Shown piece after piece: positions 1 to 9,837 of a stretch of DNA of 64,000 nt. Each line of letters opens with the position of its first letter. Position 1 is the first letter of the stretch. The DNA is from Trachythela sp. YZ-2020 (taxonomy: Eukaryota; Cnidaria; Anthozoa; Malacalcyonacea; Clavulariidae). Position numbers and translations under genes: made by a program. The stretch is taken from assembly GCA_016169945.1 (NCBI GenBank), contig JADLSH010000015.1, positions 62,001-126,000 of the forward strand. The letters run 5' to 3'. The notes beneath the pieces are model-generated. The model saw nothing but the letters and a program-made list of their open reading frames with translations. It was not told the origin of the DNA and did not search any database.

Positions 1-166
1 CAAACTGCTTGTTCGTGAGCTACTATTTAAGCCTGCTACCGTCGGTAGAAGAAAAGGTATTTACTTAGGTTAGATAACTGCCTTGAAAACTCAATGTAAG
101 TAGAATTGTGGTTTATCCTCTCTTATGCTACGCTGCTACGATTTAATCAAAGAACATTTTGTAGTT

Positions 167-359
167 AAGAAATAGAAAACATTTCCCGTGTTTCTATACA
201 CTTATAGAAACACGCGTGGGAGTTTGGGAGAACGAGAAATAATCAGTGGGAAAAGAGCCCGTAGGGCGAGTTTTTCCACGTTATTTCGAGTTCTCCCAAA
301 CTCCCACAAGTGTTTCTATAAGTGTATAGAAACACAGGAAAAAATGTTTTCTATTTCTT
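167..359. repeat. Fold-back repeat (MITE-like), about 193 bp
   Basis: The left arm (167-242) and right arm (about 282-359) are near-perfect reverse complements, with a short loop. Within each arm the motif gtttctataca..tatagaaac is itself a small hairpin. A related fragment recurs at about 592-640, followed by ordinary sequence. The ORF across the element has no recognisable protein. This is a non-autonomous inverted-repeat element; the superfamily is not clear because no convincing target-site duplication is visible. Confidence 0.7.
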
Positions 360-1067
360 TTATAATGTAACTCAAAAGACATTTTTTAAATTCGATTAAT
401 TTACAAATTCTCATTACGCACGCATGCTGACCTTTGCTCGTCAATTTCGCTGCAAGAAAACAACTCTGTTTGAAAATTAACAGTAAAAAATGTGTAAAAG
501 CATTAAAATTGTTTTTAATTAAATAGTATTCAAAGTTTTATAATTCGCATTAAATTTGTTTTTTTGTGATTTTAAATTTTGGCGGGAAAATTTCCGTGTT
601 TCTATACAGTTATAGAAATGACACGCTTCTCGACCAATCAGCACGCGCGTACTATAAATGTTATATTATAATAATTAATGGAAACCTTTAGCGATGCATC
701 CCACAGGTTTATACATATAAAATAAGTAATTTTGCTTCGTGGTTTCGCTTTTTATGCTGTGCAAAAAGGCAAGCTCGTTTTTTAAAAATAATTAATCAAT
801 ATTCCTGAGTTACTTCCCCATTATATCTTTAAACTAACCAGAAACGGATTAAATACTTATAGATTCCCGTATATTTACTACACATTTTAACAAAAAAAAA
901 TCAATATTTTATAACCATTTTGTAAGACTGGAAAATATATAAATGATTACTTGCATTAAACACATCCATGGTAAAAATACAATAACTGAAGTCAAATTTA
1001 CTTAATCTATTATGCTAAAGTTTGCAAACACACCAGGTTTAATTAACATAAGTATAGGTAATAGTAT
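360..1067. other. No gene seen; AT-rich spacer
   Basis: Only short AT-rich sequence is visible, apart from a partial copy of the 167-359 hairpin motif at about 592-640. Confidence 0.5.
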
Positions 1068-1219
1068 GGTTTCGAGTGCAATTTGGATATAACATGCACG
1101 AGTGAGTTTTTCAAAGACCTCAAAATAGCACGAGTCCGAAGGACGAGTGCTATTTGAGGTCTTTGAAAAACTCACGAGTGCATGTTATATCCAAATTTCA
1201 CGAGAAACCATGCTATTAC
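1068..1219. repeat. Palindromic repeat, 152 bp
   Basis: The arms at 1068-1131 and 1143-1219 are reverse complements with a very short loop (near cgagtccgaaggacgag). It carries no ORF of its own and looks like a short MITE or fold-back element. Confidence 0.7.
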
Positions 1220-1591
1220 TTATTAATAATATACATAAAAATGTTCGAGACAACTATACTTTCAACTTACAAGTTTCGTCGAGCCGTCCACCGATAAAAT
1301 TTTCACCGTTTCGTATTTTATTTTTATGAATCAGCAACGACTTGAAAGTTTCACTTAGCCAAGCAAGTTTAAGTTAAAGTTGTTTGAGTTAAAATCTTGT
1401 TAATTTCGAATAAAAATAGCAGCCATATTTTTGGCCAGAACTCAACTTTCACTTATGTAGCCTGGCCGCCATATTTATTTTGTTTTGGAGCAATCTGTGG
1501 CCGTCATTTTCGAACAGAAACTGCTTACGCTGATTGGTTGATTTTAGGCGTTTTTACTTTTCCTACCAATCAGATGAGTTTGTTACGAAGT

Positions 1592-1675
1592 TTTGCACTG
1601 TTGTTACAGATTTTTGCACTGTTGTTACAGAATTTTGCACTGCTGTTACAGATTTTTGCACTGCTGTTTGGGATT
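1592..1675 (+). repeat. 21-bp tandem repeat, four copies
   Basis: Four consecutive units of a 21-bp motif beginning ttttgcactgttgttacag, with few substitutions. The unit is a multiple of three, so an ORF over it reads a repeated seven-residue peptide. There is no other sign of coding. Confidence 0.75.
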
Positions 1676-2425
1676 AACTGCACTGAAATCAACCAATCAC
1701 AGTCGAGTAATATTTTTATCTATATTATTAATCCCAAAACACTTTGCATAATCATGAAATTTGTCTAACATTACTAAAGTGCACCATGAATGGTTGATAG
1801 TTAACACCGACATAATGACCTCAGAACACTGTTTTGAATAAACTAAGCACAATCGCCATACAAAATGTCAATGGGTGGCCATTTCCTCATAACTTGAGAG
1901 CATCTATGTTATGTGAATATTATATTTCCAAATGATCCAAGATGATTAATAAGAACCTTTTACTAGACTGACAGTGTTGTATACTTGTATAAACAACATG
2001 AAATAATTTATCTGCAAGAAAAAACATAAATTATACTAAATCTTTGCAGAAATGGCCAAAAATAGGGGAATTGTAAGGCAAATGTAGGCCAATAATGCCC
2101 AAAGTGTATTTGCAATCCAATCTAATGTAGAAAATGATATGCCAGTTGCTGTATCAATAATATTTCAAATACAAAATAGTAAAATATGAATCAATACCAA
2201 ATTCTAATAACATTTCCTTAAGGGGGCTGCGGTCAGTGATGGCTAACACACCCATAATTATTCAGAGCTTAAAATTTATATCGCGCGCATATTTCCCAGC
2301 ATACCCACATATTTTTCCATGAAGCTTGACTAATAAAGATAATTTTATATCAGAAAAAGGACATGGGCAAAATGTTTGTGTATACAGGGTGTATAAAAGA
2401 AAACTGGACAAATTTGAAATTGCTC
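1676..2425. other. No gene seen
   Basis: AT-rich sequence without a recognisable ORF, RNA or repeat. Confidence 0.45.
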
Positions 2426-2892
2426 TCAACTTCGCGAAGCGGCTCCAGGTACGAAGTTTTTTATTAATATAGATTGTGTGGGTATTTATAATGTAGAATA
2501 AACGAAAAAATTCTGAAAGTTACATTTTCAAAACCCAGGGGGGTGTCTTGCCCAACAGATCAACAATGGCTTGCGCACGAAATTTGAGTGCTTAAAAGTT
2601 ATTTTGAGCTAGTGGGTAGAAAATTTGTTGGGTGTTGCATTGCTGTTCAAAATTTCAGAAAATTTGCTAAGTGTAAGCCCTTCAAAACGTCGCGCAAACT
2701 TTCATTTTTAAAAAAAATCGGCTTTTGCATGCTTAATTTACGCCTTTACCTAATTTGCATATTGTTTCTTGGGAGCAAAACCGAAATAGCAATATGCAAT
2801 ATCAGAATTTTTTTGTTTATTCTACATTATAAATACCCAAACAATCTATATTAATCAAAAACTTCGTACCTGGAACCGCTTCGCGAGGTTCA
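2426..2892. repeat. Inverted-repeat element with ~93-bp arms
   Basis: The left arm 2426-2518 and the right arm 2800-2892 are about 90% reverse-complementary, including the blocks ttcgcgaagcgg and ccaggtacgaag. The 280-bp interior contains an ORF (2588-2854) that resembles no known protein. This is a MITE-like, non-autonomous DNA transposon; no target duplication is obvious. Confidence 0.7.
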
Positions 2893-3607
2893 CAAAGCAA
2901 GCACACCTATATTTAAGACTGCCGTAAGATACTCAAACCCACACAAATCAACGCGTTATTTCTTGACTCATAACAACCAATATACTTGAACATCTTCAAG
3001 ACCATTTTTGCTGCTACTTTTACTTTATAACAAAGCCAACAAGATATTTTCACTGCATAAGTACATTTAGCAACTACAACATCTAACACATTTTTCCAAT
3101 GAATGTCTCAGATTTTAATAGAACAAAGGAAGATTTAATTTTCATAAAATACATTTCTAGCTAAAGGCCACGACCAGATTTGGCAAAATTCAAAGAGGAA
3201 TATGTGTCATTTTCTTCAAAATGTGTATTTTAAGACACTTAGTTATGATTCCTGATTGGGAAGGGCAAACAAGTTATTGAACATATACATTTGCAAATGA
3301 CAACAACTAAGCTTCTGTTAGTAGTAAAATATGAACACTTTCTTGTTTTCAGATTGCTATTTCCTGCTTCTTAAATTCTGACAATAAGTGAAACATTCCA
3401 TATGTCGCCTATTCGTAAATAGAAATCCTTCGCGTGTTTTTAAATGATTTAGCCTTAATATCCTTTGGTAAAACACCACAACTTAATTTTTGAAGAAACA
3501 CTTCAATTTCCATGAACAATCCAGTAAAAAATCCAATGAAAATTCATCTTTTCAGCGTTCGAAGAATAAAATGGCTGTTGAAGAAATACGCCCACGGGCA
3601 CGTCATC
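2893..3607. other. No gene seen upstream of the decarboxylase exons
   Basis: I looked here for the missing 5' exons of the decarboxylase-like gene and found no ORF matching its expected N-terminal domain. Confidence 0.4.
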
Positions 3608-3721
3608 TTGCACGGATATTTTGGATCCGTATGACCCTGACCCTGACCCTAAACCTACCTCTATCATTAATAACCTTAACGAACCCTAACGCATATGTAA
3701 GGATCCAAAATATCCGTGCAA
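3608..3721. repeat. Short element with 21-bp perfect TIRs and CCCTAA-like core
   Basis: Positions 3608-3628 and 3701-3721 are perfect reverse complements (21 of 21 bases, containing cacggatattttggatcc). They enclose about 70 bp of degenerate telomere-like repeats (ccctgaccctgaccctaaac). This looks like a miniature mobile element built around a telomere-like core. No clear target-site duplication flanks it. Confidence 0.7.
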
Positions 3722-3846
3722 TTTGAAGTACTTACCGCTCAGCACAGTTTCTTGTGCACTTGCATAATCAGCCTCTAACTCGGATGAATCGAACAATCAC
3801 ACCCTGTGCAAACGATACTTAATAAGTTATTTCTATTATTATCAAG

Positions 3847-5183
3847 GTGAACAAGTTATTCAAGGACATTTTAAATTACTGGGGCAAGTTTTTGTCCAGT
3901 CATGAATCTACCTATGTCTTGAATCATGATGAACATTCAGGCTGGTTTGGTAAAGATGCAATGGAAGCTATGCCAAATTTCGTTGAAGAATTTGAATGTG
4001 ATCCAAGTAAACCGCATTACGGCTTCATATCTTGGGATGATTTCTTCGTGAGGAAATATCGTAAAGGAATTCGTCCACTCGAAGCCCCTGATGATGATAG
4101 TGTTGTGGCTAATGCCTGTGAGTCTACGCCTTTCAAGCTGGCGCATGATGTAAATCCACGAGATTGGTTCTGGATCAAGAATCAGCATTACTCCTTAGGT
4201 GAGCATTGGTGATAGATGCAGCTAGTGCGCTACATTTCTGGCAAAATTATTGTGGACCACTCGAGCGTAAATATTTATCATCATGTTTTGACGGATCATT
4301 CCCTTACAAAAACAGAAAATGCCCCGTCGCCGCCATCTTCCAATGGGTTTCAAATCTAACATTGTGCGGAGAGGGTGTGTGAAAACATGGAAATATATTT
4401 ATCTGAGTGATGGATGATATTTTGGTTAGCAGCTAAGTGTCCAACGGATTTTTGGTGTGATTGTAACCCTTAATACTGAGTTTAGCCCGCGACGGTAGGT
4501 TGAGTGTAGGGTTTTACCTAGTTGGTAACTTTTCTATGTATGAATGCATGTAAGTGGAGTTTGGTTAGTTCTTTGACTATTCATGACCTTTTGGCTCGGG
4601 TGAATTTGGGAACCACCCCTTGTGAAATCGGATTAGATAAATAACTGAATTACTAAAATATTACTTAGATCATATGCTGAACAATGATAACCTGGCCAAA
4701 AAGTTTTATGGTGGAACAGTGTACCAAGCTTTCCTGAGCGGGGCTACTTATCATCGATGGCACAGTCCCGTCTCTGGTTATATTTTGAAAACAGAGTTGG
4801 TTGATGGTTCTTACTTCAGCCATACAAACCACATCCAAGCTGATAACAGAATGATTGAAAATCAAGCTTACCTCTGCCATGTTGCTGCTCGTGGTATTGT
4901 CTACATCCTAGCTGATAATCCTGACATTGGTCTGATGGTTTTTGTCTCAGTCGGTATGGTTGAAGTCTCTACCAACGATATTACGGTGAAAGCTGGAGAT
5001 TATGTAAAAAAGGGGGATGAAATTGGTATGTTTCATTTTGGTGGCTCCACCCATTGCCTCGTGTTCCAGCCTGGAGTGAATGTTACGTTTGATTTGCGTG
5101 GTCAAACACCTGGCACGCATAAAGATTTGTTTAATATTCCAGTTCTATCGAAAATTGCAGTGGTTGCTAAATTTAAAAAATAA
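3847..5183 (+). CDS. Phosphatidylserine decarboxylase-like protein, last two exons
   Basis: Two exons, 3847-4198 and 4669-5183, join in phase (G + AT gives Asp) across a GT-AG intron. The joined product matches the bacterial/fungal-type phosphatidylserine decarboxylase family, pyruvoyl-dependent enzymes that convert phosphatidylserine to phosphatidylethanolamine. Visible marks are SWDDFFVRKYRKGIRP in exon 1, the YHRWHSPVSG histidine motif, and HFGGSTHC, a variant of the LGST self-cleavage site, near the C-terminus. The usual Asp-containing VSPADG-like segment instead reads NACES, so activity is uncertain. Exon 1 follows a plausible acceptor (aag at 3844-3846) and has no in-frame Met of its own. 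An N-terminal region of roughly 150 residues present in relatives is missing. It is either in exons before the window or lost. The spliced structure argues against bacterial contamination. A retained 3' fragment of a broken gene is the alternative. Confidence 0.8.
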
Positions 5184-6200
5184 AGAAGCCAAATAGCATT
5201 GACCTGCAAACTTAATAATCATAAATGGGGAAGAGTTTAGTTATTTAGAATTTCAAAACGAATAGATTATCGAAAGTTATATATTGTATCGAAAATTGCA
5301 AATGTTTAAATTATATGAAAACCCTGACTTTTCAGGATTCTTATATGTTTCGATCATCTTAAGAAATACTGTAGTTGATGAATACCTAATGTCTTGAACA
5401 TTATTCCACTTTTGTAATCCTGTTGTATAAATATGTTTCAAATGCATGAGATGAATATGCCTTGATTAGATATAAGAACACGAATGCAGTTCGTATTACC
5501 TGGCAAGGTTATCTCGCTAAAGGTATTTTTTGTATATTGTGCCACCGCTGAACGGTACGCCCATGCAGCTTCGCGTAACGATATGTTATACTGGAGTCTT
5601 GTCTTTCAACCATTATTCATTAAGGAATTAAGAAGAAGAAATATTTTCCTAATTCATTCCGTCCCTTGTGAACGGAGACTATTTTCTCTCTGAAACTTGT
5701 TAAATGAATCGTCAACCATGTCGTTTTGGTAAGTCGGCCAGCTTTGAGAATATTATTCAAAAAACGTTGTAATATTATTTCGTTTTAACCTCAGATGTGT
5801 CTAACCAAATCAGTACTTTATCAATTCGGGAGGTGCAATCTATTGATCTAAATTAATTTTGAGAGTCTTCCGTTCACGTTTGAACATGCAATGTTAAAAC
5901 ATTGCTACAAAATATAATTATACAGAAATACAGAATACATTTAGCACGTTTTTAAACGAAAACGCGTCGTCATAAGCTAGGACTTGGTTCATTTATTTAA
6001 AACTTCGAGGCTTATTAATTGGCAATATAATGTAAACAAATTACTAATGGAAAATTGCATTGTACGACTGTAGCGCGTATTACATACATTTTATCGGCAA
6101 ACGCTATCCAATAGGTAGTTCAAGTGTTGTACTTTTTGAGTAATGTTCATGGAATTTTTCTGTTCGAAGAATAACCAGAGATAGGTTGCAACACCTAACC
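5184..6200. other. No gene seen
   Basis: This stretch is the 3' flank of the decarboxylase-like gene and AT-rich spacer. No protein or RNA signature was recognised. A plausible 3' UTR occupies the first few hundred bases. Confidence 0.4.
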
Positions 6201-7126
6201 CTCGCCTGCACGTAGTTAGTTTAACCACAGGCGGCCCAATTGCAGGGTGAATGATCAGGAGTTGCGGGTTTTTAACGGCTTTTATAAACAAATTTTATAC
6301 TCAAGCAAAACTATTTTAAAAACATTCTTAAATTAATCAAATAACTACACTTTAACAATAAAATATAGTTGACATGATAGTATATAATGCCTTTACATTC
6401 TTTTAATTACTCCATGAGCTCATTTAGAGCGGTTTATGCAACCTTTTCTGTGGCTATATGTTGTGTCAACTTGTGTGTTGCTCGTCATATGTATATAAAA
6501 GGTAAAGGCTATAATTACTCGCGGCCCGACCGCATCGTCGCTACTCGTCAATTTGACTGCTGTCCCACCCCGCGTAAGACGGTATTGTTTACCAGTTATT
6601 TACGTCACGTCCACGATCATGCCCGAACAGTTCGAAGTATTATGAACATAGCCGAAATTGAGAGAGATTTTGGCTCCGTTCGTCGCTAAATTTGCCCGAG
6701 TTATGATCAAACCATATTCGTTAGAAAGAGAAACCTTTGTGAAAAGATTCGATCGAATTTTTTTTCCCGTACGACAAGTTTGAGCGGAGATATTTGACTT
6801 TGAAGGCGATGCGGCCGGGCCGCGAGTAATTAGCCTTTACCTCTATATACATATGACGAGCAATACACAAGTTGACACAACATATAGGCCACAGAAAAGG
6901 TTGCATAAACCGCTCTAAATGGGCTCATGGAGTAATTAAAAGAATGTAAGGCATTATACTATCGTGTCAACTATATTTTATTGTTAAAGTGTAGTTATTT
7001 GATTAATTTAAGAATGTTTTTAGAATAGTTTTGCTTGAGTATAAAATTTGTTTATAAAAGCCGTTAAAAACCCGCAACTCCTGATCATTCACCCTGAAAT
7101 TGGGCCGCCTGTGGTTTAACAGGCGT
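6201..7126. repeat. Long inverted repeat, ~315-bp arms, ~270-bp loop
   Basis: The left arm (about 6221-6537) and right arm (about 6806-7118) are roughly 95% reverse-complementary. The match continues outward over cgcctg/caggcg, apart from a small insertion in the left arm. The ORFs on each arm are mirror images of one another, so they are not genes. The loop has an ORF stretch without recognisable homology. It is probably a fold-back transposon or an inverted duplication. Confidence 0.85.
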
Positions 7127-7145
7127 AAGAAAGAAAACTTATTAG

Positions 7146-7504
7146 AGACAACAAGAGGGAATTTCATTTTAAGCCAATCAGCGCGTTTGTTTACATTTTC
7201 GCTCTCGACCAATCAGAATGCGTGAAATTTAAAAACATCAACAAAAGGAGTGAGAAAATATTACTCTGTTCTAAACTTTCCGTGCAGCTGACTTCATAAC
7301 CGACAGATTCGGATAAAGCATGCTTTTATCTTCAAATTCCTCGTGGGCATTTTTAAATTTCAACTTAGATCGCGAAATATCGATGTTTGAATTACCGCGT
7401 TTCGCACGCCTGAAATACCTTCGAAGTTTATTGCTATTGCATGAAATACCGTGTCAATTTCAAATAATTCTGCACTTTTTAGTATTGTTTTCGAATGAGA
7501 GCAT
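7146..7504 (+). repeat. Dispersed repeat, copy A
   Basis: About 350 bp here match the reverse complement of 15324-15660 at roughly 90% identity. Shared stretches include gcatgctttatccgaatctg and gtgtcaatttcaaataattc (each read in its own orientation). The repeat is non-coding; the copies are in inverted orientation about 8 kb apart. Confidence 0.75.
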
Positions 7505-7569
7505 ATACGAATCAAAGGTTGTGTTTCTTGTTAATGCATCAACGAACAGTATCGCAGAGAATGCTTAAT

Positions 7570-8180
7570 AAACTATATTTGCGATTGGGTTCTATTAAGC
7601 CAAATATTCGGCAATGAATTAAGCACGCGAAGTTACATGTGAGTATTCGATTGTCGTATTAAAGCGTAAAGCCATAACTGCCGGCCTTCAAATGCCTTCA
7701 TAAAATGAGTGGAATACTAACGGGAAATGTTATAATGTCTCTTGATTTCCATCTTCAGCTTCAAGCAAAAAGGAAGAGGCATGTTTGCTTTCTCACAAAC
7801 AGTATGTTATTAGCGAAAATCAAGGCCTAGACCAAGGGCCTTTGCTGTTTACGTTTGTATTTGTATCCAATATTTGAAAATAAATAGAGCTTTCCTACTA
7901 CGTTTGTGGTCTTATTGGGTCACTGTTATCTCAACCGTTATGTTAATAAATATAAATACTAATCATCTATAATGTAAAAGAATCGAAGTAGAATAGATAC
8001 AGTTGAGACGACACGAAAAACACATATAGCGACTTCGTTTCAATGGCAATGGGCAATGTTCGTTATTGTCAGCTAGCTCGTCAGTTGTCGTCACTTGATT
8101 GGTTATTAGCTGCAAATGGCGGGAAAAAAGTGTCTTTTCTTTTCGAAACTCAGGAGTTCTCAACAAAAAAGTCATAAGTT
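7570..8180. other. No gene seen
   Basis: No recognisable feature. It may include promoter sequence for the small ORF beginning at 8181, but no element can be named. Confidence 0.35.
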
Positions 8181-8453
8181 ATGCCAAAATTTCAGAATAA
8201 GTGCAACAACCCATTTCATGAAATGTGGTCAGGTTGTTACGAGGGAAACGTCATCAACATTTTAGCTCGTGGTTTGAGGCCAATATCAACTGCATTGATG
8301 GGATTTGTTAATAAAATGGGCAAAAGATCCTCACGTGAGATTAAGTATCTCTGCACAACATGCCTTCGGGAATGTTTAGATAGGCGGCAATTTACTAAAT
8401 TTCTTCCAAAACACAACTTTCAAGACCTGCAAGACAAAGTTCAGCCGCTGGTA
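8181..8453 (+). CDS. Small cysteine-containing protein or first exon of the decayed RING-type gene
   Basis: An ATG ORF of about 90 residues with an N-terminal Cys/His cluster (KCNNPFH), a later CTTC pair and a Leu/Gln-rich end. It reads through to a candidate splice donor (ctg|gtatga at about 8451). The family of the decayed gene at 9838-14185 plausibly starts with such a zinc-binding exon, so I read this as its 5' exon. I do not recognise the domain. If it is not linked to that gene it is an unidentified small ORF. Confidence 0.4.
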
Positions 8454-8543
8454 TGAAACACATCCTAAAAAGTAAAAATTGTGGTGCAAATGTTAAGTTG
8501 CCTTTGATTGACAACTTTGATCGATAACCTCCCCCACTCCCCT

Positions 8544-8922
8544 TGTGAATAGAGAACTTAAGCATGTAGGACGGCAACGCGACGACGACGGCTATTAATA
8601 CAATGAGTCGATGAAAATAAATGAATTATTAAAGTCCCACGGGAGACTTAGACGTGATTCTCGCTCTGTTTACAGCGTCAAATCACAGATTTTCACGCCT
8701 TGTACACAACGCCTGCATTCAAGCCACAACAAGTGCTAATTCAAATTGATTCAGTAGGAATCTTCTCAACCATAAAGCCCATATTTTCAACTTCTTAAAC
8801 TGTATTAAATTCATACGATTGATAATACACGACAAGTTTTCTTTACTATCATTCATTTGAAGGAGATTGTTGTGGCCGTCGTCGTCGCGTTGCCGTCCTA
8901 CATGCTTAAGTTCTCTATTGGA
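8544..8922. repeat. MITE-like element with ~50-bp TIRs
   Basis: Positions 8544-8595 and 8872-8922 are reverse complements, including gaacttaagcatgtaggacg and the cgacgacgacgg run. The interior is AT-rich and non-coding. It lies in a probable intron of the decayed gene 8181-14185. Confidence 0.75.
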
Positions 8923-8960
8923 GCAGCTGAAGTGATTTCATTGAGAATGAAAACATTTAA

Positions 8961-9572
8961 GGTGGCTCGATATAGTAATCACAAAAACCTTCGACAAATC
9001 CGTGTGACCATTTGTGCGCGCGGGAATATTAACGAAAGAACTTACAAAAATAATGATCTGACGTAATTAAGCAGTTGCTCGTGCCATCTCGCGTCATTAC
9101 GCGTGTTATATACCGTTTCATGTCAATTGCTGACGTCATTAAAAACATTTTTGAAAAACAATGCGCTTTATATCTCATTATTTTGTCCAGTGACCTATGT
9201 TCAAATTTTGCATGCAGTATCGCACCGCAAAAATCTTTCATTGTACTAAAAATAAAAATGGCATTACAGAATTTTTTTATATTTTGCTTATTGTTAGTCT
9301 GTCTTGCAAGTAAAATAATGCATGAAAAAAAATTGGGGGTCACCGTGCTTCTTTTCCAACTACACGAGGCGATAGGCTATTTTAGAGTGAATTTCGTATG
9401 CGTATGTTGCCATAGCAACGAACTATGTGTTACTAAAACTAACATAATTTGAAAGTAGAAACATCAAAACATATGAAAACTCTGATACCTGATGAATAAA
9501 ACCTAAAAATATGGAGTTTAATCATTTCAAAGTGTTGAACAGCTGAATTTTTGAAAACTGTATCGAGCCACC
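8961..9572. mobile_element. TTAA-target non-autonomous DNA transposon (612 bp)
   Basis: TTAA at 8957-8960 and 9573-9576 flanks inverted ends starting ggtggctcgata. A 104-residue ORF on the minus strand and a 125-residue one on the plus strand run across it without recognisable protein similarity. A longer element at 59681-60902 has the same TTAA flanks and ggtggctc start. TTAA duplication is used by the piggyBac and Kolobok superfamilies; which one is not decided here. Confidence 0.7.
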
Positions 9573-9837
9573 TTAAGAGTAACTCAATAATCCTCACTCT
9601 CACTACACTAATATTCTTGAGCAAAGAGGTGAGACCGCCTTAATACCTACAAAGTGTCTGCTTATGATTTTTGCCCTAGGTGGTTTGGGAATAGAGTGTC
9701 CAGTCCCTATAAAAGCTTAAGGTACCGAAACTTTATTGACAATTTTTTTTTTAAGTGCACAACATTAAGGCTACACTATATACAAAACTACTCTTCCTGT
9801 AAATTGATTTGTGCACAATAAACTTACATTTTACAGG

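Noticed and set aside
1397..1768. 123-codon ORF with repeated FALLLQI peptides
   Set aside because: The repeats come from a 21-bp tandem repeat; nothing else suggests a protein.
3847..5183. Bacterial contamination or recent transfer of a decarboxylase gene
   Set aside because: The coding sequence is split by a GT-AG intron with exact phase, and the base composition matches the neighbourhood.
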